A stretch of 9,293 nt of DNA, from assembly GCA_026991065.1 (NCBI GenBank), contig JALXCG010000013.1:1-9293 (forward strand), in the 5' to 3' direction. This stretch comes from JALXCG01 sp026991065 [NCBI: Gemmatimonadota bacterium]. GTDB lineage: Bacteria > GCA-2686955. This document shows positions 1 through 6,034 of the stretch, in pieces; the first letter of the stretch is position 1, and each line of letters opens with the position of its first letter. Position numbers and translations under genes: made by a program. The notes under the pieces were generated by a model. It saw only the letters and a list, made by a program, of their open reading frames with translations. It was not told where the DNA came from and did no database searches.

Positions 1-2
1 AC

Positions 3-1205
3 GACGCTTTTTCCACTCCTCTCATGCTTTTCTACTCCAGGCGAGTCGGCCGCGCCATCGGCAACGGAACCTACGTACCGATCGATGCCGGCGCGCGCAT
101 CACCGGCAAAGAACAGAGAGTGACTTTCGCCGCTCTTGCCGTGCGCACCGGCGAGACCCCGTTCGAGACCTCAGCCGGAACCCAGCTGGAAGCCCCGGCC
201 TCCTACTTCGCCCTGCGGACCAGCCTGGAGGAACGCGATTCGCGCAAGATCGGCCTGCTGGCCACCTCCCGGCAACAGTCCGGCGCCAACCACAGCGTGG
301 TCGGCCTGGATGGAGTCAGCGACCTCCCCGGAGGCTGGCGAACACTGGGACAGGTCGCGCTCAGTCAGTCCAGCGAACGCGACGACCATGACAACGGCGC
401 CGGCTATCTGAAACTATGGAAATACCAACAGAATTACCGTACATCGATCAGCTTGCGCGGCATCGGAACCGGCTTCGACGCCAACGCCATGGGTTATGTT
501 CCCTGGGTCGGCCAGACCCGCGCACACGCCAGCTTCAGTTGGACGCCTCGCGCACCTGACCACGGCATTCGCCGAACCAGCATCGGTCCATCAGCAAGCT
601 TCTACCGGGTCGAAGGCGACCCCGAGTGGTCCTACGCGATCCAGCCGCTGGCACTGGACATGAGCTTGACGGACGGGGGATTCGGCGCATCCGCAACGTT
701 GTTCTCCGAGTACTACGCCGGCGAAACCTTTCGCGGCCGTTCCTGGCACCTGGCCGCGTACACTTCCTCCTCAAAACCTGTCTGGATCTCGCCCGCTGTC
801 GGCGGGGGGAAAGATGTCGACTACAACCGGGGCGAACTGATTCGCAACACCTGGATCCAGGTCCCCGCCGGCATGCGGTTGGGGTCCCACCTCACAACCG
901 GCGCCACCTATTTCCAGCGCTGGGAGAAACACCCAACCGACCCGGCCAACGTAACCGTGTCTTTTGGTCGGTTTGACACAACGCTCAATTTCACCAACAA
1001 CATTGCGCTCTATTTCCAGCTCCAGGGAGTCGACTACTCTTTTTGGTCCGGCCCCTGGAAAGAGCGCGTGGATTTCGACATGAACACTCTGGTGGCCATC
1101 CAGGAGGGCGGGGTTCGGATCTACGTCGGCTGGAACAGCTTCGGCACCTGGAATCGCAATGAGAAATCGCGCATCGTCAAGGTGTCCTACCTGGGGCGTT
1201 TCTAG
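3..1205 (+). CDS. DUF5916 family outer-membrane protein (C-terminal part, 5' end outside window)
   Basis: The reading frame is open from the left edge to TAG at 1203-1205, so the true start lies upstream; the ATG at 24 is internal. About 400 residues are visible. The early segment LFYSRRVGR, followed by a stretch of the type 'G.RITGK...TFAALAVRTGE' and then 'S.KIGLLATSR', matches the pattern I know from DUF5916 proteins, which often carry an N-terminal family 9 carbohydrate-binding-like domain (not visible here). The rest alternates short polar and aromatic strands and ends in Phe (YLGRF), as expected of an outer-membrane beta-barrel. The family's function is not established; a barrel or transport role is inference. 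The last ~100 residues look more divergent than the usual DUF5916 end. The stop shares one base with the GTG start of the downstream ABC exporter, so the two are probably co-transcribed. Confidence 0.75.
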   Translation, partial: DAFSTPLMLFYSRRVGRAIGNGTYVPIDAGARITGKEQRVTFAALAVRTGETPFETSAGTQLEAPASYFALRTSLEERDSRKIGLLATSRQQSGANHSVVGLDGVSDLPGGWRTLGQVALSQSSERDDHDNGAGYLKLWKYQQNYRTSISLRGIGTGFDANAMGYVPWVGQTRAHASFSWTPRAPDHGIRRTSIGPSASFYRVEGDPEWSYAIQPLALDMSLTDGGFGASATLFSEYYAGETFRGRSWHLAAYTSSSKPVWISPAVGGGKDVDYNRGELIRNTWIQVPAGMRLGSHLTTGATYFQRWEKHPTDPANVTVSFGRFDTTLNFTNNIALYFQLQGVDYSFWSGPWKERVDFDMNTLVAIQEGGVRIYVGWNSFGTWNRNEKSRIVKVSYLGRF

Positions 1206-2992
1206 TGCGTCCGAGGGCCGGCCGCATTGTGCCACGCATGGCGATGAGTCCCGCAACCCGGGCCGGCGCCGAACTGCTGTGGGCCGCCATGTGGAAGCAA
1301 CGCCGCCTGGCGCTCGGCGCGGGGTTTCTGCTCGCTTTTTCCACCTCGCTGCGGCTGCCCATGCCGCTGGCGACGCGCTACATCATCGATCGCCTGCTTC
1401 TCGGGAACCCGATCAATGCCGCTGCGCGACTGGATCTGGTGGCCGGCGCGCTGGCCGCCGCGCTCCTGCTGCAGATCGGGCTGACATTCACAACCGGGTG
1501 GTGGTTCGCGCTCTTTTCAGAGCGCGTCATCGGCGCACTCAAGCGCAGCCTCATGCAGGTGCTGCTGGCGGCCCAGCCTTCGCAACTCCGGGATCGGGGC
1601 GCGGGCTATCTGCAGGCGCGCATCCTGGCGGATGTGGAGAGCCTGAACGCGCTCATGGCCGCCACCGGCATGCGCCTCGCGCGCGACCTCTGCACACTGG
1701 TGGCCGGCGTGGGCATGCTCTTCTATCTGGAGCCGTACCTGGCGCTCATCTCGCTTGCCGCGGTTCTTCCCTTTGCTGTGTGGCAGCAGCGGCTTGGGCG
1801 CCGCATTCGCGGCCTGGCCACACGCTCCCAGGAGGCTCACGCACAACTTCGCGGCACCACACAGGAGCTGCTGGCATCACTCATACCATTGCAAGCGCTC
1901 GGGCTGGAGCCGGTCGCCGATGCCCGGATGGCCGCGGCCGTTGCGGCGGTCATCAAGGCCCGGCTGCGCTATCAACGTCTCTCGTTGGCGATCAATGTCG
2001 CCATCGGCCTGGGCATGAGCAGCGGCCCCCTGATCGCCCTCTGGTATGCCGGCCATGAGATCCTGGCGGGACGCCTGACCCTGGGCACGTGGATCGCATT
2101 CAACACGTTCTTGGTATTCACGTTTGCCCCGGTCGGCACACTCCTCAATCTGCACGTGACGATACAAACTGCGCTCGCCTCCCTGAAGCGGGTCGGCGAG
2201 ATCCACCGGCTGGAGCCGCAGGCGGACCATTATGGGCACCAACCATGGCCGGAACCCACCGGCCCCGCCGTCCGGATCCGGGATCTCGTCTTTGGCTACG
2301 AGAAAGACTCGGAAGTCCTCCGCGGGGTTTCTCTGGAGATTGACCACGGGGAAACCGTCGCCATCGTCGGTCCCTCCGGGTGCGGCAAATCGACTCTCGC
2401 GGCGCTTCTCGTTGGGCTCCACCGCCCGACATCGGGAATGATCACAATCCACGGAGTTCCGCTGCAACAGATCCATCTGGGTGAGATTCGCGCGCATATC
2501 GATCTGGCCGTGCAGGAGGCACTGGTCCTTTCCGGGTCGCTCGCGGAGAACATCGCCCTGGGGTGCCCTGCGGCATCCGCCCCGGAGTTGCGGGAAGCCG
2601 CCCGGATGACCGGAGCGGAAGCGATCGACGTGGAGTTGCGTGAGCGGGGAACGGGCGTCATCGAGGAGCGCGGGCGCAACCTTTCCGGCGGCCAACGGCA
2701 GCGCATCGCGCTGGCGCGCGCCGCGCTGCGCGACCGCGACATTCTGATTCTCGACGAAGCCACCGCCCACCTGGATGCCACGTCGGAGGAGCAGGTTCGC
2801 GAGAGTCTCCTCGCCGCAAGACGGGGCAAAACAACGATCCTGATCGCGCATCGCCTGGCCAACTTGTGTGCCGTCGATCGGGTGGTGTTCATGGAGCGTG
2901 GCAAAATCCGCGGTGATGGAACCCACCAGGAGCTGGTGGCAAGCCTGCCCGCCTACGCCGAGCTGGTGCGCTCCTATTCGACCATCGCGTGA
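1205..2992 (+). CDS. ABC exporter half-transporter, fused membrane and ATPase domains (MsbA/MDR-like)
   Basis: A complete 595-residue half-transporter that should act as a dimer in the inner membrane, exporting lipids, drugs or peptides; the substrate cannot be told from sequence. Membrane segments lie at about residues 35-60, 76-105, 165-205 and 259-320, fitting a six-helix exporter domain. The ATPase domain (about 355-590) is intact: Walker A GPSGCGKST at 389-397, Q-loop Gln437, signature LSGGQ at 493-497, Walker B ILILDE at 513-518 followed by a D-loop, and switch His549. The GTG start at 1205 overlaps the preceding TAG (TAGTG) and has GGGG at 1193-1196 upstream. ATG codons at 1238 and 1244 are alternatives, but they lack a well-spaced ribosome binding site. 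The tight coupling to the DUF5916 gene suggests a shared envelope or export role, which is inference. Confidence 0.93.
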   Translation: MRPRAGRIVPRMAMSPATRAGAELLWAAMWKQRRLALGAGFLLAFSTSLRLPMPLATRYIIDRLLLGNPINAAARLDLVAGALAAALLLQIGLTFTTGWWFALFSERVIGALKRSLMQVLLAAQPSQLRDRGAGYLQARILADVESLNALMAATGMRLARDLCTLVAGVGMLFYLEPYLALISLAAVLPFAVWQQRLGRRIRGLATRSQEAHAQLRGTTQELLASLIPLQALGLEPVADARMAAAVAAVIKARLRYQRLSLAINVAIGLGMSSGPLIALWYAGHEILAGRLTLGTWIAFNTFLVFTFAPVGTLLNLHVTIQTALASLKRVGEIHRLEPQADHYGHQPWPEPTGPAVRIRDLVFGYEKDSEVLRGVSLEIDHGETVAIVGPSGCGKSTLAALLVGLHRPTSGMITIHGVPLQQIHLGEIRAHIDLAVQEALVLSGSLAENIALGCPAASAPELREAARMTGAEAIDVELRERGTGVIEERGRNLSGGQRQRIALARAALRDRDILILDEATAHLDATSEEQVRESLLAARRGKTTILIAHRLANLCAVDRVVFMERGKIRGDGTHQELVASLPAYAELVRSYSTIA

Positions 2993-2998
2993 TGCGGC

Positions 2999-3013
2999 GG
3001 CGGAGATCCCGCC
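2999..3013 (+). terminator. Weak hairpin just after the ABC exporter stop
   Basis: GGCGG, loop AGATC, CCGCC forms a perfect 5-bp GC stem beginning six bases past the exporter stop. It is followed by C's and CTTG, not a T-tract, so it is at best an attenuating or RNA-stabilising hairpin. A second perfect hairpin (GCCCGC, 5-base loop, GCGGGC) lies at 3081-3097, also without T's. The 165-base spacer 2993-3157 holds no other convincing element. It may separate the hydrolase from the exporter transcript or be a leader for it. Confidence 0.2.
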
Positions 3014-3147
3014 CCCCTTGATCGCCTCCCGCGCAAAGCGCATGCTCACCAAGCAGACCTCCCTCCCAAGCCGTGTCCGCGCCCGCTCCCGGCGGGCAGT
3101 GAGCGCCGGTTCAGGGCAAGAAGCACGGCACCAGCTAATCCCGAACC

Positions 3148-3152
3148 AGGAG
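3148..3152 (+). promoter_or_regulatory. Ribosome binding site deciding the TTG start of the MBL hydrolase
   Basis: AGGAG lies five bases before TTG at 3158. No in-frame ATG or GTG fits the family's N-terminus, and translation from this TTG gives the expected first strand (MDIRITFCGAAGNVTGS). This site therefore fixes the start. Confidence 0.7.
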
Positions 3153-3157
3153 AACCC

Positions 3158-4594
3158 TTGGATATCCGCATCACCTTCTGCGGCGCGGCCGGCAATGTGA
3201 CCGGCTCGCGCTATCTGGTGGAAGCCAACGGGCAGGCCATCTTCATCGACTGCGGGCTTTTCCAGGAGTGGAAATTCAAGCAGCGCAACTGGGAAGCCAC
3301 CGGCGTGCCGGCCACGGAGGCCACCGCGGTGCTGCTCACGCATGGCCACCTGGATCACTGCGGGCTGCTGCCACGGCTGGTTCAGCAGGGCTTCGGCGGT
3401 TCCGTATATTGCACGGAGGCGACCGCCGACATTGCCGCAATCGTCATGGCCGACGCGGCCCACATTCAGGAAGAGGACGCCCGCTTCAAAGCCAAGCGGC
3501 ATCGGCGCGAGGGGCGCCGGGGGCGGGGGCCGGTCGAGCCGCTCTACACTACGGCGGACGCGGAGCAGGCGCGGCGCCTGCTGCGTCCCTGCGGATTCGA
3601 TGAGCAGGTCGCGGTGGGGCCGGGAATCAGCGCCCGATTCGTTTCCGCCGGCCACATTCTGGGCGCGGCGTCGATCGAGTTGCGGATCCGGCAGGGGGAA
3701 GAGGAGCGGCTGCTGCTCTTTTCCGGCGACGTGGGCTCCTGGGATATGCCGATCCTGGAAGACCCGGTCGCCCCGCGCGCGGCGGATTATCTGTGGGTGG
3801 AATCGACCTATGGCGACCGCGACCATGATCAAGAGGAGCCGGTGGCGGAGCAGTTGGCGCGGATCATCAACGACACGTGCGACGCGGGCGGCAACCTGCT
3901 CATTCCCAGCTTCGCGGTGGAGCGGGCGCAGGACCTGCTCTACCACTTGAGCGGTCTCCTCCACGCCGGGCGGATTCCACCGGTCAAAGTGTATCTGGAC
4001 AGCCCCATGGCGATCCGCGTGACCGACGTTTTCCGCCGCAACGAGAAGCTCTTCGACGCCGATGCGCGGGAGATGCTGCGGCGCGGCGACCACCCCTGCG
4101 ACTTCCCCGGCCTGACCCTCTGCCGCACGCGCCGGGAGTCGAAAGCGATCAACGAGGAGGATGCCGGGGAACGCCGCGGCGGTGGCGGGCAAGCAACCAA
4201 GGTGATCATCGCCGGCTCCGGCATGTGCACCGCCGGACGCATCAAGCATCACCTGGCACACTACATCGACCGGCCCGAAACCACCCTGCTCTTTGTCGGC
4301 TACCAGGCAAGCGGCACTTTGGGACGACGCCTGCTGAACGGCGAAAAGCAGGTGCGCCTTTTCGGCCGGGAGCGCCGGGTACGGGCACGCGTGGAAGCGC
4401 TGCATGGTCTCTCCGCTCACGCCGACCGCGGGGCGCTGCTGCGCTGGCTCTCGGCGCTGGAGACGCCGCCGCGACACATTTTCGTAACCCACGGCGAAGC
4501 CGACGCGGCGGATGCTTTCGCGCAGTCGATCCGCGAGCGCTGGGGCCATGCCGTGTCGCGACCCGACCATCTGGACCAGGTGGTACTGGATTGA
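3158..4594 (+). CDS. Beta-CASP metallo-beta-lactamase RNA hydrolase (Ysh1/CPSF73-like)
   Basis: A 478-residue zinc-dependent nuclease of the beta-CASP group, in the bacterial class usually annotated 'MBL fold metallo-hydrolase' or 'exonuclease'; the likely role is cytoplasmic RNA cleavage or processing. The MBL motifs are intact: FIDCG, THGHLDH with His62, His64, Asp66 and His67, SAGH with His166, and SGD with Asp191. The beta-CASP motifs are also present: motif A VESTYGDR (Glu215), motif B GSGMCTAGRIKHH (His364/365), and motif C LHGLSAHAD (His421). The usual C-terminal THGE (His445) follows. Length is normal for the family and no KH domain is seen. The TTG start has a good AGGAG five bases upstream. 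Its TGA (4592-4594) overlaps the TTG start of a truncated GH2 gene, showing this was once followed by a coupled gene. Confidence 0.92.
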   Translation: MDIRITFCGAAGNVTGSRYLVEANGQAIFIDCGLFQEWKFKQRNWEATGVPATEATAVLLTHGHLDHCGLLPRLVQQGFGGSVYCTEATADIAAIVMADAAHIQEEDARFKAKRHRREGRRGRGPVEPLYTTADAEQARRLLRPCGFDEQVAVGPGISARFVSAGHILGAASIELRIRQGEEERLLLFSGDVGSWDMPILEDPVAPRAADYLWVESTYGDRDHDQEEPVAEQLARIINDTCDAGGNLLIPSFAVERAQDLLYHLSGLLHAGRIPPVKVYLDSPMAIRVTDVFRRNEKLFDADAREMLRRGDHPCDFPGLTLCRTRRESKAINEEDAGERRGGGGQATKVIIAGSGMCTAGRIKHHLAHYIDRPETTLLFVGYQASGTLGRRLLNGEKQVRLFGRERRVRARVEALHGLSAHADRGALLRWLSALETPPRHIFVTHGEADAADAFAQSIRERWGHAVSRPDHLDQVVLD

Positions 4595-4749
4595 ACGGTC
4601 CGGCGCGGCTCACCACTCCCTGGACCGCCACGGTGGATCCCGAAGCGGTGCTGCCGGAGCACCCGCGCCCGCAACTGCGGCGACGGCGCTGGCTCTCGCT
4701 CAACGGCCTCTGGGATTACTCGATCCTGCCGCTCTCCGCTCCCGACTCC
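4591..4749 (+). pseudogene. Truncated 5' end of a glycoside hydrolase family 2 gene
   Basis: Starting at TTG 4591, which overlaps the hydrolase stop as TTGA, the frame reads LTTPWTATVDPEAVLP, then PRPQLRRRRW and [11 protein letters not shown]. This is the characteristic N-terminus of GH2 beta-galactosidase/beta-glucuronidase-like enzymes, where the sequence runs roughly 'TPW...VDP..LPEYPRPQ..R..W..LNGLWDYAI'. An AGGTGG at 4578-4583 can serve as ribosome binding site. Recognisable GH2 sequence ends around residue 50; from there the frame is merely antisense to the end of nfo and stops at 4848. GH2 enzymes are normally 600-1000 residues, so nearly all of the sugar-binding, barrel and catalytic domains are missing. 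It should be non-functional. A chimeric assembly join is the main alternative to a real deletion. Confidence 0.75.
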
Positions 4750-5582
4750 ATCCGCCGCAGCAGCGCAATCTCTTCCGCCCAGATCTCCGGGTCGATTGTC
4801 TCCAGCACCAGCGGAATGCCATCGAAACGCGCGTCCCGCATTACATAGCGAAACACCTCCAGCCCCAGCTTGCCCTTGCCCAGCGAATGGTGCCGATCCA
4901 CCCGTGAGCCCAGGTCCGGCTTGGAGTCGTTGAGGTGCATCCCGCGCAGATACGCGAACCCCACCACCCGCTCGAACTCCGCGAAGGTCGCGTCGCACGC
5001 CGCCCGATCCCGCAGATCGTAGCCGGCGGTAAATGTGTGGCAAGTATCCAGGCACACGCCGATTCGCGACTTGTCCTCGACCCGGTCAATGATCGCCGCC
5101 AGGTGTTCGAATCGGTAGCCCAGGTTGCTCCCCTGCCCCGCCGTGTTCTCGATCACCGCGGTCACCCCCCGCGTGGCCTCCAGCGCCCGATTCACCGACT
5201 CGGCGATCCGCTCCAGGCACGCCTCTTCCGAGATCTTCCGCAGATGGCTGCCGGGATGAAAATTGAGCAGCTCCACGCCGAGCTGCCCGCAGCGCTCCAG
5301 CTCATCCACGAATGCCGCCCGCGAGCGCTCCAGCGCCGCCTCCTCCGGGTGCCCCAGATTGATCAAGTAGCCGTCATGCGCCAGCACCTGCCCCGGCTCG
5401 ATCCCGACCTCCTCCAGGTTCTCCCGAAACGCCGCAATCTCCGCATCGCTGTAGGGCTTCGCCACCCAGCGCCGCTGATTCTTGGTGAACATCGCGAACG
5501 CATTCGCGCCGATCTCCCGCGCGTTGAGCGGCGCATTCCGCACGCCACCCACCGTGCTCACATGAGCGCCCACATACTTCAT
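4716..5582 (-). CDS. nfo: Endonuclease IV (AP endonuclease)
   Basis: A 288-residue cytoplasmic enzyme of base-excision repair that cuts DNA 5' to abasic sites and removes 3' blocking groups. All nine trinuclear zinc ligands fall at the same numbers as in E. coli Nfo: His69, His109, Glu145, Asp179, His182, His216, Asp229, His231 and Glu261. Signature stretches are [42 protein letters not shown] and DRHHSLG. The ATG at 5582 is chosen because it gives the canonical N-terminus; the open frame continues upstream to 5852 but has no Nfo sequence. AGGG (5592-5595) lies nine bases before it. The last ~9 residues (SGAESGRIE) and the TAA lie opposite the GH2 remnant, so they were probably acquired from it. 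A short ORF ends over its ATG, which may couple translation. Confidence 0.96.
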   Translation of the reverse strand: MKYVGAHVSTVGGVRNAPLNAREIGANAFAMFTKNQRRWVAKPYSDAEIAAFRENLEEVGIEPGQVLAHDGYLINLGHPEEAALERSRAAFVDELERCGQLGVELLNFHPGSHLRKISEEACLERIAESVNRALEATRGVTAVIENTAGQGSNLGYRFEHLAAIIDRVEDKSRIGVCLDTCHTFTAGYDLRDRAACDATFAEFERVVGFAYLRGMHLNDSKPDLGSRVDRHHSLGKGKLGLEVFRYVMRDARFDGIPLVLETIDPEIWAEEIALLRRMESGAESGRIE

Positions 5583-5665
5583 GATCGCCCACCCTTTCCG
5601 GCCGCCGCGCCACGCCGCGCCGCGCCCTGGAACCAACCGCCAAAACCAACCGTGAAACGCTTCAT
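5579..5665 (-). CDS. Possible 28-residue leader ORF upstream of nfo
   Basis: An ATG at 5665 opens a 28-residue frame beginning [11 protein letters not shown], rich in Gly, Ala and Arg, and ending in TGA at 5579-5581. That stop overlaps the nfo ATG (5580-5582) as ATGA, the classic arrangement for translational coupling. AGAGG (5671-5675, read on the minus strand) sits five bases before the ATG, a better-placed site than many real genes here have. The peptide resembles no family I know. It could be a leader that controls nfo translation, or a chance ORF in GC-rich DNA. Confidence 0.3.
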   Translation of the reverse strand: MKRFTVGFGGWFQGAARRGAAAGKGGRS

Positions 5666-5955
5666 CGAAACCTCTGCCGGGAAAAAAGCCAACAACCTGC
5701 GACCAGCAACGTGCCCGCCGAATCGCTCCAGAATAGGCCGAAATCGCCGCCGCCGATACCCGCGCCCCTCCGCTGGACTCACGCTGCCCGGGGAGCCCCT
5801 GCGTGAGGGCTTCGACCGGCCGCCGAAGCGGCTCGCCCCCATCAGGAGCCAAGCGCTCCCACGGGCGGCGTTGCAGCGGGTTCGGCCGCGACCGATCCGG
5901 CTCCGGAAGAACGTTGCTCCGCCGGGGGAGCGGTGGCGGATGGAACGCCGCGCTC
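5666..5955. other. Divergent non-coding region between nfo and the beta-helix gene
   Basis: Together with the leader ORF this makes ~450 bases between the two divergent genes. Frames on both strands stay open here but give Arg/Pro/Gly-rich, low-quality translations typical of GC-rich shadow frames; none resembles a protein family. It contains a short hairpin at 5819-5832 (GCCGC, loop CGAA, GCGGC). I see no clear nfo promoter, no tandem repeats and no insertion sequence ends. Confidence 0.5.
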
Positions 5956-5979
5956 CTGGTGCACAGAAGAAAGGACGGT

Positions 5980-5985
5980 TATACT
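5980..5985 (+). promoter_or_regulatory. Candidate -10 element for the beta-helix gene
   Basis: TATACT matches TATAAT at five of six positions, sits in the most AT-rich stretch of the region, and lies about 50 bases before the ATG at 6035. The hexamer at the -35 distance (around 5957-5962, TGGTGC) is poor, so either an activator or a different sigma factor would be needed, or the match is chance. Confidence 0.3.
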
Positions 5986-6019
5986 CGTGTAAATTCGCAC
6001 AAACCAGACGCCACAGTAT

Positions 6020-6026
6020 AGGAGGG
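6020..6026 (+). promoter_or_regulatory. Strong Shine-Dalgarno of the beta-helix gene
   Basis: AGGAGGG, eight bases before ATG 6035, is the closest match to the anti-Shine-Dalgarno consensus seen in this window and settles the start. The frame is closed by TAA at 5990-5992 with no earlier ATG. It suggests efficient translation. Confidence 0.75.
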
Positions 6027-6034
6027 ACCCCTCG

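Noticed and set aside
3081-3097. The GCCCGC-loop-GCGGGC hairpin as a terminator
   Set aside because: The stem is perfect but there is no T-tract, and such hairpins are frequent in GC-rich spacers.
1877-4570. A very long open frame (897 codons) on the minus strand opposite the ABC exporter and the MBL hydrolase
   Set aside because: It spans two genes with fully intact motifs on the other strand, resembles no protein family, and is expected from third-position GC bias.
5583-5852. An N-terminal extension of Nfo to an upstream start
   Set aside because: The extension has no similarity to endonuclease IV, and ATG 5582 gives the canonical MKYVGAHVS start with a ribosome binding site.
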